From Lepas anatifera (lineage: Eukaryota; Arthropoda; Thecostraca; Lepadidae), in NCBI GenBank assembly GCA_034440635.1, contig JAOTON010001028.1, positions 930,001-994,000 on the forward strand: a stretch of 64,000 nt of DNA, in the 5' to 3' direction. Positions 11,430-22,589 of the stretch are shown piece after piece (position 1 is the first letter of the stretch; every line of letters starts with the position of its first letter). Both the position numbers and the translations under genes were made by a program. Under the pieces are notes generated by a model that had not been told where the DNA came from, made no database searches, and saw only the letters and a program-made list of their open reading frames with translations.

Positions 11430-12000
11430 GTCACGTGTTTTTCGTTGAAGACTTCACAATATGTGTGACAGTGTCTACTACAGCAGCTTGGCCTTGACAT
11501 ATTGCAGCAATGGATCACACGCAATGGACTGAAATTTTCAAGTTCAAAGACATAGTGCATGCACTTTTATAATAGACATTGAGACTGAATACCCGATTTT
11601 GTAAATTCGCGGAAATCCGAGCGACGTTGTAGCAGAAACCAGATTTATCAGGCTCACACTCGATAAGCTTTCATATGTGCCACACCTGAAGGATTTCCGC
11701 AAAAAAATGTTTCGATACGCTGAAAATACTGAAGGTGTTGACGAGGATGAGATACCATGCAGATAGAGAAATGTTTCTCATGCTATATACGTTATGCGCA
11801 CGTTATACGCTCATTGTTATACGCTACGTTATAAGCTTCTTATGCTGTATAGATCACTTATTCGTCCGAAGATCGAGTACGGCTGTGTCAGAGCCGCATG
11901 ACGAAATTCATGGAGCGAAGCGGATTGAGATTTCTCAAGAGGCTCTATTCTGGCCGTTTGGCGGTTCTGACAGTTGATACCAGGGCTCTGCAATTGTGTA
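11430..12000 (+). pseudogene. LINE reverse transcriptase C-terminal fragment
   Basis: Blocks in order: FVEDFTIC (degenerate palm C box), LQQWITRNGLKFSSSKT (about 11500-11555, the thumb-region 'W...NGL.FS..KT'), LDKLSYVPHLKDFRKK (about 11655-11705) and LLMLYRSLIRPKIEYGCV (about 11840-11890), which are the usual post-palm motifs of jockey/CR1-type LINEs. Stops and frame changes interrupt it. It is a separate copy from 9655-9850 because each retains its own catalytic box. Confidence 0.75.
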
Positions 12001-13030
12001 GGGTGGTTGCCCTTTTACGCTAGACGCCCAAACTAAGGCCCCCGAATTTAAATTCAAAATAGTTTTTGAGAAATTTTGGAACAAATGTTTTCAATTTTGC
12101 ATTTTATCATTTTTATTTCTTAAGCGACGAACTTGAAATTTGCCTCCTTTTGAATAAGCAACAAGGCCACCTAAGAAAAAAGTTCGAACTGGTCCGACAA
12201 TATTTATTACGCCAAAACGCAGTATTTCTAGTACAAGCAAAAAGATATTGAAATTTGACAGCCGACTTGTAAGCTCGAAATGTCAGAAGGCACGCTTCAG
12301 TTAGTTTAAAGACAGCCACGTGGAGGCAGCTACGTCAATTTTCTTGTGCTTAGGCATAGTTTCCAGTGGAAAACGTAAAATTCTGACCTAGTTTTTGCCA
12401 TTTTGCCGGAGGACTACATTTTTGCTCATTTCATTTAAATCTTAATCTCTCGCGATCTAATGCGCCGATTTGACTTTTCATTTTAAATAATGAAAGAACA
12501 TTGCTTCCGCCTGATAATATTCGGAGATGGATATCGTGATAATAAAATTCATTGTCTTATATGTATAAATATAATTTTAGTAGAAAAACTTTTATTTGCA
12601 GCTTTTCGGTTCAGAGCACATGTCATTCACAAGCTCAGAATTGACATGGCTGAATAGGAAAATTAATTGCAGTCATTCAATTCATTTACACTACCCACTT
12701 ATCTCCAACGGCTTTCGAGTAATTCGTCCGAAAGGGTATTTCAAGGAGCTAAGTTTCTCGGAACATGTTTGCTTCTCACCATGGTTTCAAGTCCTCAAAA
12801 TGAATGGAAGTGGATGCAATTTGGCATAAAGCTAGCTTAGGGTCCTGGGTCGCCGATACAAGTAATTCTAGACGAATCTAATGTTTGGTTCGTCTTCTAG
12901 AAGCAGCTTTATACCATGCCTTTTCTGTACGAACACAACACCCGGCGCCACGATCACGGCATCGTTTTGATTGCGTGATACCGGCCAGTGACCTCCTGAC
13001 GGGTCACAGGTGTAGGGTTAGTGGGAGTCG
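12001..13030. other. Featureless intergenic sequence
   Basis: AT-rich; no gene, RNA or repeat recognised. Confidence 0.5.
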
Positions 13031-13033
13031 GTA

Positions 13034-13115
13034 CAGTGTGGCGCAGTGGTCTAATGGTTAGAGGCCCTGTCTCGTGATGAGGGGGTGCGCGGGTCGAATC
13101 CGGGGTTGACTGCGG
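13034..13115 (+). mobile_element. tRNA-derived SINE head
   Basis: TGGCGCAGTGGTCTAATGG is a polymerase III A-box region and GGGTCGAATCC a B-box, about 50 bases apart as in a tRNA. The stems do not close into a full cloverleaf and the sequence runs on without a proper tRNA 3' end, so a SINE head or tRNA pseudogene is more likely than a working tRNA gene. Confidence 0.55.
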
Positions 13116-13440
13116 GATATTTACTATTTATTTCAAAGAAAAGAATGATGGCACTGACCTACAGGCTTATGAAGAGATACATTGAGAATGAAATATGGTT
13201 GATATCAGCACATTGTCATGCGGCTCTCCTGCGCCGGTGGGGGGTTATCCCAGGTCGCAGACCGGGGTTGCGTATGAGGCTACTCCTTAGTCCGCGAAAA
13301 AGATTATCGATATGTCCGTCATCTCGCTATCAGAATAGTAACAGGAGCGTTCCAAGCTTCACCCATGATAAGCATGCTAGTGGAAATTAGTGAAATACCG
13401 CTACAAATGCGCAGTAAGATACTCGCTTTGCATTAAGCCA

Positions 13441-13897
13441 TTAAAAGGGATGTGGCACCTTTAGAATGTGATTTTAACTGAGATAGCCAAGTTGTAAAGC
13501 AAATCGGAAAACCAGGTGCTCTATATATCATTTGTCTTGGAACTCGATTTTTCCGTAGAAAAAAACTAAAACCTACCCGAAATGTACCTCTCATGTACCT
13601 CTCGCCAGGCGGCCATTGTTGTGAGCTGCTGGTGTGACGACATATGCTGACATCACGATGAGCATCAGCCAATCGAAGCCCTTGAAGTGTTTCGAGTATG
13701 GTAGTGGTTGCCAGATCATGACATCATCCAGAGGCAGATATTTATTCATTTTTCTAGAGCAGTATTTTAAAAATAAAAGCATTGAGCTTGTTGTACATTT
13801 TTCAGAGAAATCATGAGTGGTTTCATTGTTTTCGGCTAAAAGTACGCCTAATTACACAAAATTCCAGGATTTTACCAAGGTGCCACGTTCCCTTTAA
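13441..13897 (+). mobile_element. TTAA MITE family 2, copy 1 (457 bp)
   Basis: Bounded by TTAA at both sides. Inverted ends are AGGGATGTGGCACCTT and AAGGTGCCACGTTCCCT. The body aligns along its whole length with 36265-36716 and 52162-52614, including 'atatatcatttgtcttg', 'gccaatcgaagcccttgaag' and 'ccagatcatgacatcatcc'. No coding capacity. TTAA flanks suggest mobilisation by a piggyBac-type transposase. Confidence 0.85.
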
Positions 13898-14194
13898 AAT
13901 AAGTCACCAACACGCTCCACTTACCAAACTTTTTTTTGGCGACGCCTACCTCAGTCAGATAGATGGTGGCTCGCGTTTTGCAACCCGTCACCAGGGAGTG
14001 AGAGTCTGTGCCTGGCTGGCACAGGCTGGTATCGACAGCAATCTCGTCGAACCACATGAAGCAACTGTTATTGAACCATAGCTCATCTCGACAGTTAACA
14101 CGAACACAACCTACGCCAACAAAGCAAAAATTTGCCTCCTGAACCGACGCGCCAGTAATTTATGAACTTGCTTGCAGAGCCGTTCGAAAACCAT

Positions 14195-14440
14195 GTCTGT
14201 TTCTATATAGACGGTTGCAAAAGAAAGTGACAATGGCACAGGGCGTGCATTTGTTGGTGACGATGTTGAAAAGTTTTCTAGTTTGCCTTACAAAGGATCA
14301 ATTTTTACTTCAGAGCTGTACTCCTTTTTTTTTTGCTGTTTGGACCAGGTGTCTAAGCTGATGGTGAGGAAGTTTGCGATTTTTACCGATTCGCTGTCTT
14401 ATCTGCAGACATTGAAGCCATTTTATTTCTATAATGCGTC
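14195..14440 (+). pseudogene. LINE RNase H domain remnant
   Basis: Encodes FYIDGCK, then after a frame change GTGRAFVGDD, SIFTSELYSFFFCCL and KFAIFTDSLSYLQTLKPF. These are the D, E and D blocks of RNase H as found at the C terminus of I-clade LINEs (IDGS..., FTAEL..., I.SDS...AL). It is isolated and broken. Opposite in strand to the LINE that follows at 14492. Confidence 0.7.
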
Positions 14441-14491
14441 GTCACCTTGGCAGGCCATGCTGAAGATGACTGGATCTTCTGTGTGCACTGA

Positions 14492-15961
14492 TTAGTCCAG
14501 TAGGAAGACACAGGCAGTTTGGATGGCTACCATCTCAGCCTGAAAACTCGAGCAGAGCGAGCCTGCTGGTCGCCTGAGCTCATGCTGGGCTCTGTCTGGT
14601 GACTCGATGAAGACCCAGCTCCCCCGCTCGTGACCCCTCCGTGCACTGACCCGTCGGTCCACACCCATGTGGCACATTGAGTCAGGGAAGCGAGGTGGGG
14701 GAGAGCTACTCGCTTCTTCCGGACAGGTGGCGCTCCTGATGTCAGTGGGCCTACGTCTAGTTGAAATGTGACTCACTCTCCTGATACCCACAGTGGAAGA
14801 CGTCGAGGAAGGAAAGACTCGATGGGGAGGGAGATGCCTGCTTGATCCCACATGTCTTTGCCCACCTGCCGCCACCCGGTCACCGAGGAGAGTCGAGAGG
14901 GCGCTGTCGCCTCCGCACGTCTTCACAGAGGGTCCTCAGGCGGCAGGGTATGGAATTTCACCAGCAGTCGGGTCGCGAGTACCCTCCTTCTGGCCGCTGC
15001 GCGGGGAGTCTTAACTCGGCTGGGAGTGGAGTGGGTGCATCCTGTGATGATACGCGCCGACGCTCTCATTTTGCGTTCCAGCAGCTCGACATGAAATGGC
15101 GGTGTGGCGTGGAGCCACGCTGCGGCCGCTTACTCCATCGCTCCTCTCACGTAGCCAGTAGCGACGGTTCGGAGGTGCTGTTCGTGCAGCCCTCAGTTGC
15201 AGCCGGACAGTTGACGTAGGTGGGAGATGCGGGGGTGGACCTTCTCCCACAGTCTCTTACAGTGTGGACCGAAATGGAGGAGCCGATCGATGGTGACGTC
15301 AAGTAGCTGTAGGGTGTCTCCAGCAGTGACATACTTCCCGTCGACCTTAAAATTGAAGGGATCAGCGTCTCTGGGCCACTGGGACATCACCAGTACTTGG
15401 ATCTTGGCTCCTGATACCACCATTTTGTGCTGTCGGGTCCACTTCATGAGGGTGCCAGCAGCAGCTTTATTGCGCCCGGTCCTTGGCGACTTGGATGTTG
15501 TTGCCCGTGCAGAGAGCCACCGCATCATCGGCGTACATGTAGGGGAGCATCCGGGAACCGCGCAGAGTGCGTCTACCAGCCGAGCCGCCCATACAAAATA
15601 AAACTGGCGATAAGACACTTCCTTACGGCAGGCCAGTTCGGAAAATGCGCTCACTGGAAAGCACACCATTTAGTTCCACCTGGACTCTTCGGTCTCGGAG
15701 TCACTGCCAAATCCAGGCCACCGTGCAATTTGACAGCCCCATCTACAGCAGGCGAACGCGTAGCAGGTGGTGGTCCACTACGTCGTACGCGTGCGCGAAA
15801 TCAAACGCGACGAGGACGTATTTCTGCGCGGTCTGTCCATCGGGAGGGCGGCTGTGTCTCGATTTGGGCATGCACAGTGCACGCTCACCTCTTCTCTTAA
15901 ATGAGTCGTGAACTTGACCTGAAGGCGATGGTTGATGGTATAAGTGGATGGTCAGTGACAA
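14492..15961 (-). pseudogene. LINE pol remnant: reverse transcriptase and RNase H
   Basis: Read on the minus strand from 15961. AFDFAHAYDVVDHHLLR (about 15750-15810) is palm A; VELNGVLSSERIFRTGLP, a stop, then GSVLSPVLF form the palm B region (about 15600-15680); YMYADDAVALCTG at about 15510-15545 is the catalytic box; and MKWTRQHKMVVSGAKIQVLV with LLDVTIDRLLHFGPHCKRL follows. An RNase H domain is seen near the 14.5-kb end (GSWVFIESP and SLCSSFQAEMVAIQTA). Several stops and frameshifts make it inactive. The domain order suggests a LINE group with a terminal RNase H (I/R1-related). Confidence 0.8.
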
Positions 15962-17540
15962 AATATACTCGTTTTATCAATCTGAATGGTCTTTTCACTT
16001 CGATCTGAACACTGCACATGATCATTAAACGCGCAAATTACAGCCAATAAACGAAAAAAAGTTATCAATTTATCAAGAGAGTACTTGGACACGTTGAAAA
16101 TGTTTTCTTTTTATTCTAGTAGGGCCCATTTATGTCACAAATCACACATGCCTATGGCATGATCTATTTCAGCATTCAATCACATGGCTACCGAAATTCT
16201 CTTAACACCTCCGAAATTTCACGCACAAGAGCAATTCTCCCATGCTGATGAATTGAAGAATATAGATAAAGGTCGGTGGAAAATGCCCACATACTTCATT
16301 CTGTGTTTATCTTAACGTTTCAACTTCCCTTATATCTCCTTGAGTCTGCCATCTGGTTCAAACATTATTTTTAGGAGCAATTAATAATGTGGGTTAAAGT
16401 CCGGTTTGTGTTTCCTACAACTTGAAAGCTTTTCCGCTGAGATAATTTTCTTGGACAGCGCACAGGCCAGGTTCACATTCGTTGCGATTATTTTCAATGT
16501 CCTCTCACCATTATCTTACGAATCTTGGCCACGTGGAAAGGCAAAATGATGCTTATCATATTTGATATTAAAATAAACTTAACCCCTCTTCACTAATAGA
16601 AAAATCCTCAGATATATACCTTTATGTTCAGCTGTTGCATCATCCCAAGTGTCTTGAATTTCTCCATGACTTAGTGGCAGTTACAGATTTTTCAGGAGGT
16701 GCCGAAAAAGTGTGGACTGAACTGTTTAGCAATTCATTGTTTCAAATATCACGCCAAATAGGCATCTTGCTTGGCTGGTACAAACTGTTATGGCTGGGAG
16801 AGGGTGGGATAGGACGTTGTTAAAAAATACGATCCACCAAAATGACGGCAACCGAAAACCGAATACCAGGGGCGTAGGAACGGTTTGAAAAGTGGGGGGC
16901 CAACCTTAGAGGGGGCCCACCTCAAGGGGGGCCCCAGTCCACGGGGGCCTATAATTTTAAAAATTTTAGATAGCTCGTTTAGTGTAATAAGGCATGCATG
17001 CACACAAGGATGTCAATATATGGAAAATTGAGAAATTAAATTTTTCCCTATGATTTCGAGTTGTTCCTATTATGATGTAATAAATCATAGTAAAACGCCA
17101 AGAAAACGTGTTTTGGTTTTTTTACCTAGACCCTTTTCAAATACGAAATACATTTGTAAGCTTTTTTGGAGTATTTCAATCATTTTTTACTGCGAGTGCG
17201 TTTTTTATATTTACAGATGTTTAGGCCCTTTTCATTACATTTACAAAATTAAGAACTGCTTAGAAAACTACAGACAATGCTTTGATACCAAATAGCCTCA
17301 CTTCGCTATGCCTAATCAACTTGTATTTGCTTATTTAATGACGAAAATGGGAACATTTATGTCGGTTATTACGGATCTATTCTTTCCATCATTAGAGATT
17401 GATTTAGGTAAAGTCTGATCACAATAAATACGCCTAGCTATATTTCGATGCCTAAAATACAGATGCCTAAAATGAGTTCCAGCATGACTGCAAGTGCAAT
17501 GTTGGTACTTGATGGCCAGCTTTGTGATGCCGAGGAGGTG
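15962..17540. other. Intergenic; one G-rich repeat end
   Basis: Mostly AT-rich and featureless. At 16866-16950 the string caggggcgtaggaac is followed by runs of ggggggcc; the reverse complement of similar sequence ends the repeats at about 18050 and 25800. It could be the far end of one such element, but no target duplication was found. Confidence 0.4.
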
Positions 17541-17605
17541 TGGGCATGGTGTTATAGTGGTTAGCAACCCTGCTTTCCACGCGACCAACTCGGGTTTAAG
17601 GCACG
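17541..17605 (+). mobile_element. tRNA-like SINE head (Glu/Gly-type)
   Basis: gttatagtggttagcaaccc resembles a tRNA A-box arm and actcgggtttaaggc a decayed B-box, at tRNA-like spacing. It lacks a closed acceptor stem, so it is a SINE head or tRNA relic. Confidence 0.45.
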
Positions 17606-17889
17606 ACAGATTCCTTGTGCAAGGAGCAATTTGACTCCCAAGGAACCCCTCCAACAGGGAAAGAGTTGGCGACGCCATATAACCCTGGCATCGAAAGACG
17701 TCGCGCCTTTCGATGGCTCAGAGACGACTGTTGCTCGGCATTTAGTGCAGGGTCCGTGTCCGATTCATATTTTGTGTTGGGATTGATATGGAATGGAGTT
17801 TGATTGGGCCTAGTTCTCGGGACTCATTTGGAAACACTCGGGTAGTAGGTTCCTTGGCTTTGTTACGAAGCGCTCCTCCTCCAGGGGCT

Positions 17890-18055
17890 TGCAGGCAGCG
17901 TATACCGAACTTGAACGTTCCCAGACAAGCTATCGGGGCCGTTTGGGTTTCTTGTTCTATATGACAGTTGCCGATATTTGTATATTCGTTGCGGGGGCCC
18001 ACCTCAAAAGGGAGGGGGCAGTATCCCCTGACCCCCGGTTCCTATGCTTATGCCG
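17890..18055 (+). repeat. Right-end repeat flanking the macrosatellite (copy 1)
   Basis: Shares with 25655-25805, in the same order and orientation, 'caagctatcggg', 'gacagttgc(c/t)gatatt', 'gttgcgggggccca' and a terminus close to 'ccggttcctacgcctatgcc'. It borders the GC-rich macrosatellite on the left. Element class unknown. Confidence 0.6.
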
Positions 18056-18635
18056 CCCAGGGGCCGCCAAATTATCTCGGAGGGCCCCGAAGTCCAGACC
18101 ATGGCTCAGGAACCCAGACCAGTCAGCTCAAGGGCCCAGACCATTGCATTAGCTTCGGGACCAGCTTATCAAGTGACCCTATATAAGCACAGCACCCCTA
18201 GAAGCTCATCACAGGGGAGCTCCAGATTCGCACAGGGTGTCAGATTAGCTTAGGGGCCCGGTTCAGCTCGGAGGTCCCCAGGTCGACTTATGTAGTGTCT
18301 CAAAACAGCTCAGGGGACTTGTTCAAGCTCACGGATCCCAGCTTAGCTCAATGATGCTAGAACAGTTCAGAGGCCCCAGACCAGCTCAGGGCTCTTGTTC
18401 AGTACAGGCCAGCTCAGGTCAGGGGCCCAGATCGGCTGATATAGCGTCCCCTCTCATACCAGCTTAGGGGCTCCATTCAACCTCACGGCCCCAGCTTAGC
18501 CCAGGGACCCTAGAAGAGTTCAGGGCCCCCATACCAGATCAGAGGCCCCAGTTAAGCACAGCGGTACCCAGATTAGCTCAGGGCCCCAGCTAGGCTTAGG
18601 GGGTCCCAGGGTGGCTGATGTAGAGTCTCAGAACA
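18056..18635 (+). repeat. GC-rich macrosatellite, left part
   Basis: Degenerate units of roughly 150-180 bases made of phrases such as 'cagctcaggggccc', 'gttcaagctcacgg' and 'gctgatgtagagtctca', recurring near 18285, 18436 and 18610. The array resumes at 24215, after the hAT-type element inserted into it. Confidence 0.7.
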
Positions 18636-19549
18636 CAGTGGCGTAGCCAGGATTCGGCCAAGGAGGGGTCCGATTACCGTCGGGGGGCCCTAGGCCGGAA
18701 TTCCCTTAGTAACCGGGCCCATCTCCTATATCTTTTGTATAGTATTTTAACATTATAACATTCACACGAAGGAAATTTTGTTATGGCTTTTTAAGCATTC
18801 ATTCTTATTTTGTTCATAGCTTGGTTTTTCGATCCGACCAAGTGTTGGTAAACTAAGGTCACCAAATTTTTAGGATGGCCCATAACTTACATATATGGTA
18901 GCGTGGCTATAATAACAGCTTTGAGCCATATTTCGGGAAGTTCAATGTTGATGCGCGCATGATGTTAAACCTGAGTCTACCTCAATTCACTCGGGTAATC
19001 AGACATGAAGTTATTGGAGGTCAGTCGTTTTGAGTACGAAGAAATGATCTACGGGAAATGATTAGCAATTATTTCCCGGTGTCGAATCCATGAACTTTTT
19101 AATCAGGAAATTTCCAAAGAAACGAAAAAAACGAATAAAGATACAAGGGATATGGGAGTGTGTCCTGAACGTTACATAACCTCTATTCCGTCGACAGATC
19201 CTGTTGAGATCCAGTTACTTTCTTACCCTTGCTATCTTGTAAACGAGCAAATTGCCAAGACAAAAGGCGCCCAAGATATCTATCGCTTTGGCTCACTCTG
19301 TTATTGTTATTTTCAACCTTTCATACCTATTTTTCTTTTTGGGATTATGCTCATCAATTTCTGTCATTACCCTAGTTTGTCTGGTTTCCTAAGAAAATAT
19401 TGGGAAGTTGTTTATTTCAGAATATTTAGGAATGTATTTATTGGGGTTAAGCTACTAGATTAAAAATTGACTAGCCCTGTTCGATTTGCTCTTATGGTAA
19501 AATAAGATTAATTTTTGCCTTTCCTTCGATAATGGTGCCTGATCGACAT

Positions 19550-19858
19550 AGCCCTGTTCCAGCTGTCAGCACAGTTTTGTCAGCAGGACCTCTAACCTCT
19601 CCTCCAGAAAAGTAACATCAGCGCCATAACTGCCTCTTGTTTGTGCTAAGCAAAGGGAACTGAAACCTTTATACCATTAAAAAATATTAGGCTACCACTT
19701 CGTGCACTTACGGTTTTTCATCAGCACAAACATTAAGCCGTCAGCCCGTAAAACCTCTAGAACTAGTTCCCGGGGAGAGGTTACAGTCCTGTGACGTAGG
19801 CGCAACGCGGCCCGCTGATTGGTGCTGACAAAACTCTGCTGATAGCTGGAACAGGGCT
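19550..19858. mobile_element. MITE with 34-bp inverted repeats (309 bp)
   Basis: The block starting gccctgttccagctgtcagc at 19551 reappears inverted at 19824-19857 with about two mismatches in 34 bases. The 3 bases CAT occur outside both ends, a possible short target duplication. No coding. Superfamily unassigned. Confidence 0.7.
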
Positions 19859-20448
19859 CATGTTTTGTCCTTCTTTAGTACGCAATAGGGGTAGGTACAT
19901 TTTTTCCGAGGCATATGATTTTGAACATTTTTATTTGAGCTCTGGAGCCACCTAAGACCAACACTTGGCGGCACTCACAAAGCTAATTTTCGGCCGCTCT
20001 CCCGATTATATCTCAAGGGGTCTGTGAGACTGACTCACGGCGCCTCTTGATCAAAACTGGGGGCCGCTGAGAATCTCTCGGGGCCCCTGAGATTAGTTAT
20101 CGCAGCAAATCTGAGACTAATTATTGGCCCCCCAGATTTTCTCTGGAGGGGGGGCTGAGACTGACTATCGTGGCCATCCAGATTAGCTATTGGGGTCCCC
20201 TGAGGCTGTCTTTGGGGTGGGGGAGGGGGCTGGGAATGACTTCCGACAGCCCTCTGAGACTTACTCTAGGGCGCCCCTGAGACAAACACCCGAGGGGGGG
20301 TGGAATCACCTGTGAGACTGAGTCTTTGGCGTTCCTGAGACTGACTCTCGGAGGCTCCAGATTAGCTCTCGCGGGCCTAAGGCTAACTCCGGGCCCGTGA
20401 GACCAAAAATCGGGAGCACCTCTGGAAATTACTCTCAGAACCCTGAGA

Positions 20449-21299
20449 TTAACACGCGCATTGACGGGGGTCTGAGCCACCTTCGCATTGACGGGGGGGC
20501 GGGTACCCGCCCCCCTAAGATCTCGAGAACCACGGTAGGTAGCGAAAAACGGTAAACGGCGTTGGGCTGCCCATCCACTTCTCCATCGAAAACATTCGAA
20601 CCATTTTTTTGTCAGGTCACATTTAAGGTCACGAGAGGTCAAAACATGCCCGTCATAGGGATAACATGTAAAATTCAGTTTTTCGGCCATTACATCTTAA
20701 CAAGTAAAGATAGAGCAAAACGACTTAAACTATATGAATCCTCTTAGCAAGCCGAATCGAATGATATATAATTTGACCTTGCTAGGTCAAATCAAGGATT
20801 TGACCTGACCTGAGGTCAGGTCAGGGTCAAATTATATAAAATTGATATAATTAGAACCGCAAAGCCCAGGTGAGTCTAATGCAGCTAAAATAAATGTTCT
20901 ATCACCATCCGTTACTGAGTTATTCCGTAAAAACCATTTTTCCCATGTATTTACAATGGAGAGGTCATGCCTCGTACCTGACCTTAGGTCATCGATATCA
21001 AAAATACCGGAACATATGTTAGAGAACTCGGTGGGGCCATTATGTGATATGAGTTTCAATCGGATAAGTTCACCCTGCTCCGACTTATGCTATCTTAAAC
21101 TTTTTTTGAGGTCGGGTCACTTGACCTGTACTGGTGACCTGACCTGAGATGACCTAACCTTACAATTGTCACAGAAGTTGTAAAAAAGATGAGGGAAAAG
21201 GTACACCAAGTACGGCGGCGCTACGCGCCGCCGTTTTTCTACTGTCTCTGAAAAACCCGAGGGGGGCGGGTACCCGCCCCCCGTCAATGCCCATGTTAA
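20449..21299 (-). mobile_element. TTAA MITE family 1, copy B (851 bp, inverted)
   Basis: Complete copy from TTAA to TTAA, in the opposite orientation to A, C and D: it starts with the end that has two subterminal CATTGACGGGG blocks and finishes with the single-block end. It is inserted in the array region of the 5.6-kb hAT-type element, so it is younger than that array. Confidence 0.9.
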
Positions 21300-22034
21300 C
21301 TCTCGGAAGTCTCTGAGACTGACAAACGGGAGCCCTCTGAGACTAACTTTTGGGTGCTCCCTGAGATTGACTCTTGGGGCCGCTTATACCAAAGCTCGGG
21401 GGGGCACAGCCTGAGGCTAAATATCGAGGGCTCCCAAAATTACTCCTCTGGGGCCCCCTGAAACCAGCACTCTGCGGATCAAATTAGACTAACTCTTGGA
21501 CCCCCGGATTAACTCTCGGGGCCATCTGAAACTAAATATTGACTCCTGAGAGAGAAACCCGTGAGACTATGAGGGCCCCCTGAGACCGACTCTTGGGGTG
21601 CTCTGAGACTCACTCTTGTGGTTCTCTGAGACAGACTCTCAGGGGGACCCCGAGACCGAATCTCGGGGTCCCCTAGGACAGATTCCTGGGGTCCCCTTGA
21701 CCGACTCTTGGGGTTCTCTGAGACTGACTCTCAGGAGCCCCCTGAAATAGACTGTTGCAGGACCCTGAGAACCACTCTCTGGGGGGGGCTGATACTAGAT
21801 CGGCCTCCCTCCCCTGAGACAGACTCCCGGGGCCCCTGATACCGACTTTTGGGGCCCCTGATACCAACCCTCAGGGGCCCCCGAAATCTACTTTCGGGGG
21901 GCCTTGAGACCGACTCTAAGGGCGGGGGCCGTGAGGCCGATTCGGGACGTCCTGAGAACGAATCTTCAGGGGCCCCTGAGACTAACTCTGGGGGCCACGT
22001 GATCAGAGAATCCTTTGCAGTGGTTCAGATTGGC
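21300..22034. repeat. Degenerate 'cctgagactgactctcgggg' array
   Basis: Imperfect tandem units of about 22-30 bases with the phrase 'tgagactgactct(c/t)gggg'. The same array occupies 19990-20448 on the other side of MITE copy B. Non-coding. Confidence 0.7.
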
Positions 22035-22042
22035 CCAAGGGG

Positions 22043-22424
22043 CAGTGGCGGATCCAGGGGGGGCAAAAAAGGCAATTGCCCCCCAAACGGAAAAAGCTCG
22101 GGGCAAAACTATGTTTTTGCCCCCCAAAGCGATCGACCTCCTTTTTCCCCGACTCATTTTAAGTTTATAGGCAACATTTTGGTGCTTTAACTCTCAACTT
22201 CTAACGGAACCAGTTAAGTTCAGTGAAAATATCGGGCCTTGGATAGGAAAAAAGGATCTTGAGCTCATATTTTTCAGCCCGTGACGTTTTTTTTTTGCTT
22301 CTTGCCTCAAACACCCGTACCGGGAAGTCATATTTTAGCGCAATTTTGCGTTGCGCGACGTTTTTTTTTTTGCTTTTCGACTTTGGTTTGCCCCTCCCAA
22401 ACCGACCGGCTAGATCCGCCACTG
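22043..22424. mobile_element. hAT-type MITE (382 bp) with exact 8-bp target duplication
   Basis: Inverted ends CAGTGGCGGATCCAG and CTAGATCCGCCACTG, flanked on both sides by CCAAGGGG (22035-22042 and 22425-22432). Interior is non-coding and contains G/C-rich then T-rich stretches. Nested in the 5.6-kb element. Confidence 0.85.
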
Positions 22425-22589
22425 CCAAGGGGTGGGGGTCTGCGGATGCCTGGGGCCCCCTTGGCTACACCACTGCATCCACACTTTCGGGGGCCCTCCG
22501 AAATCACAATTTGGAGGCCCTTAAAATAATTGCTCCCCTAAACCAATACTCCGGAGCCCCTTGATACTGGTGCCCGGGGGTCCTAAGAC

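Noticed and set aside
13034..13115. Functional tRNA gene
   Set aside because: A- and B-boxes are present but the acceptor stem does not close; a SINE head is more likely.
16866..18055. One transposon between caggggcgtaggaac (16866) and the end near 18055
   Set aside because: Ends are only partly inverted copies and no target duplication was found.
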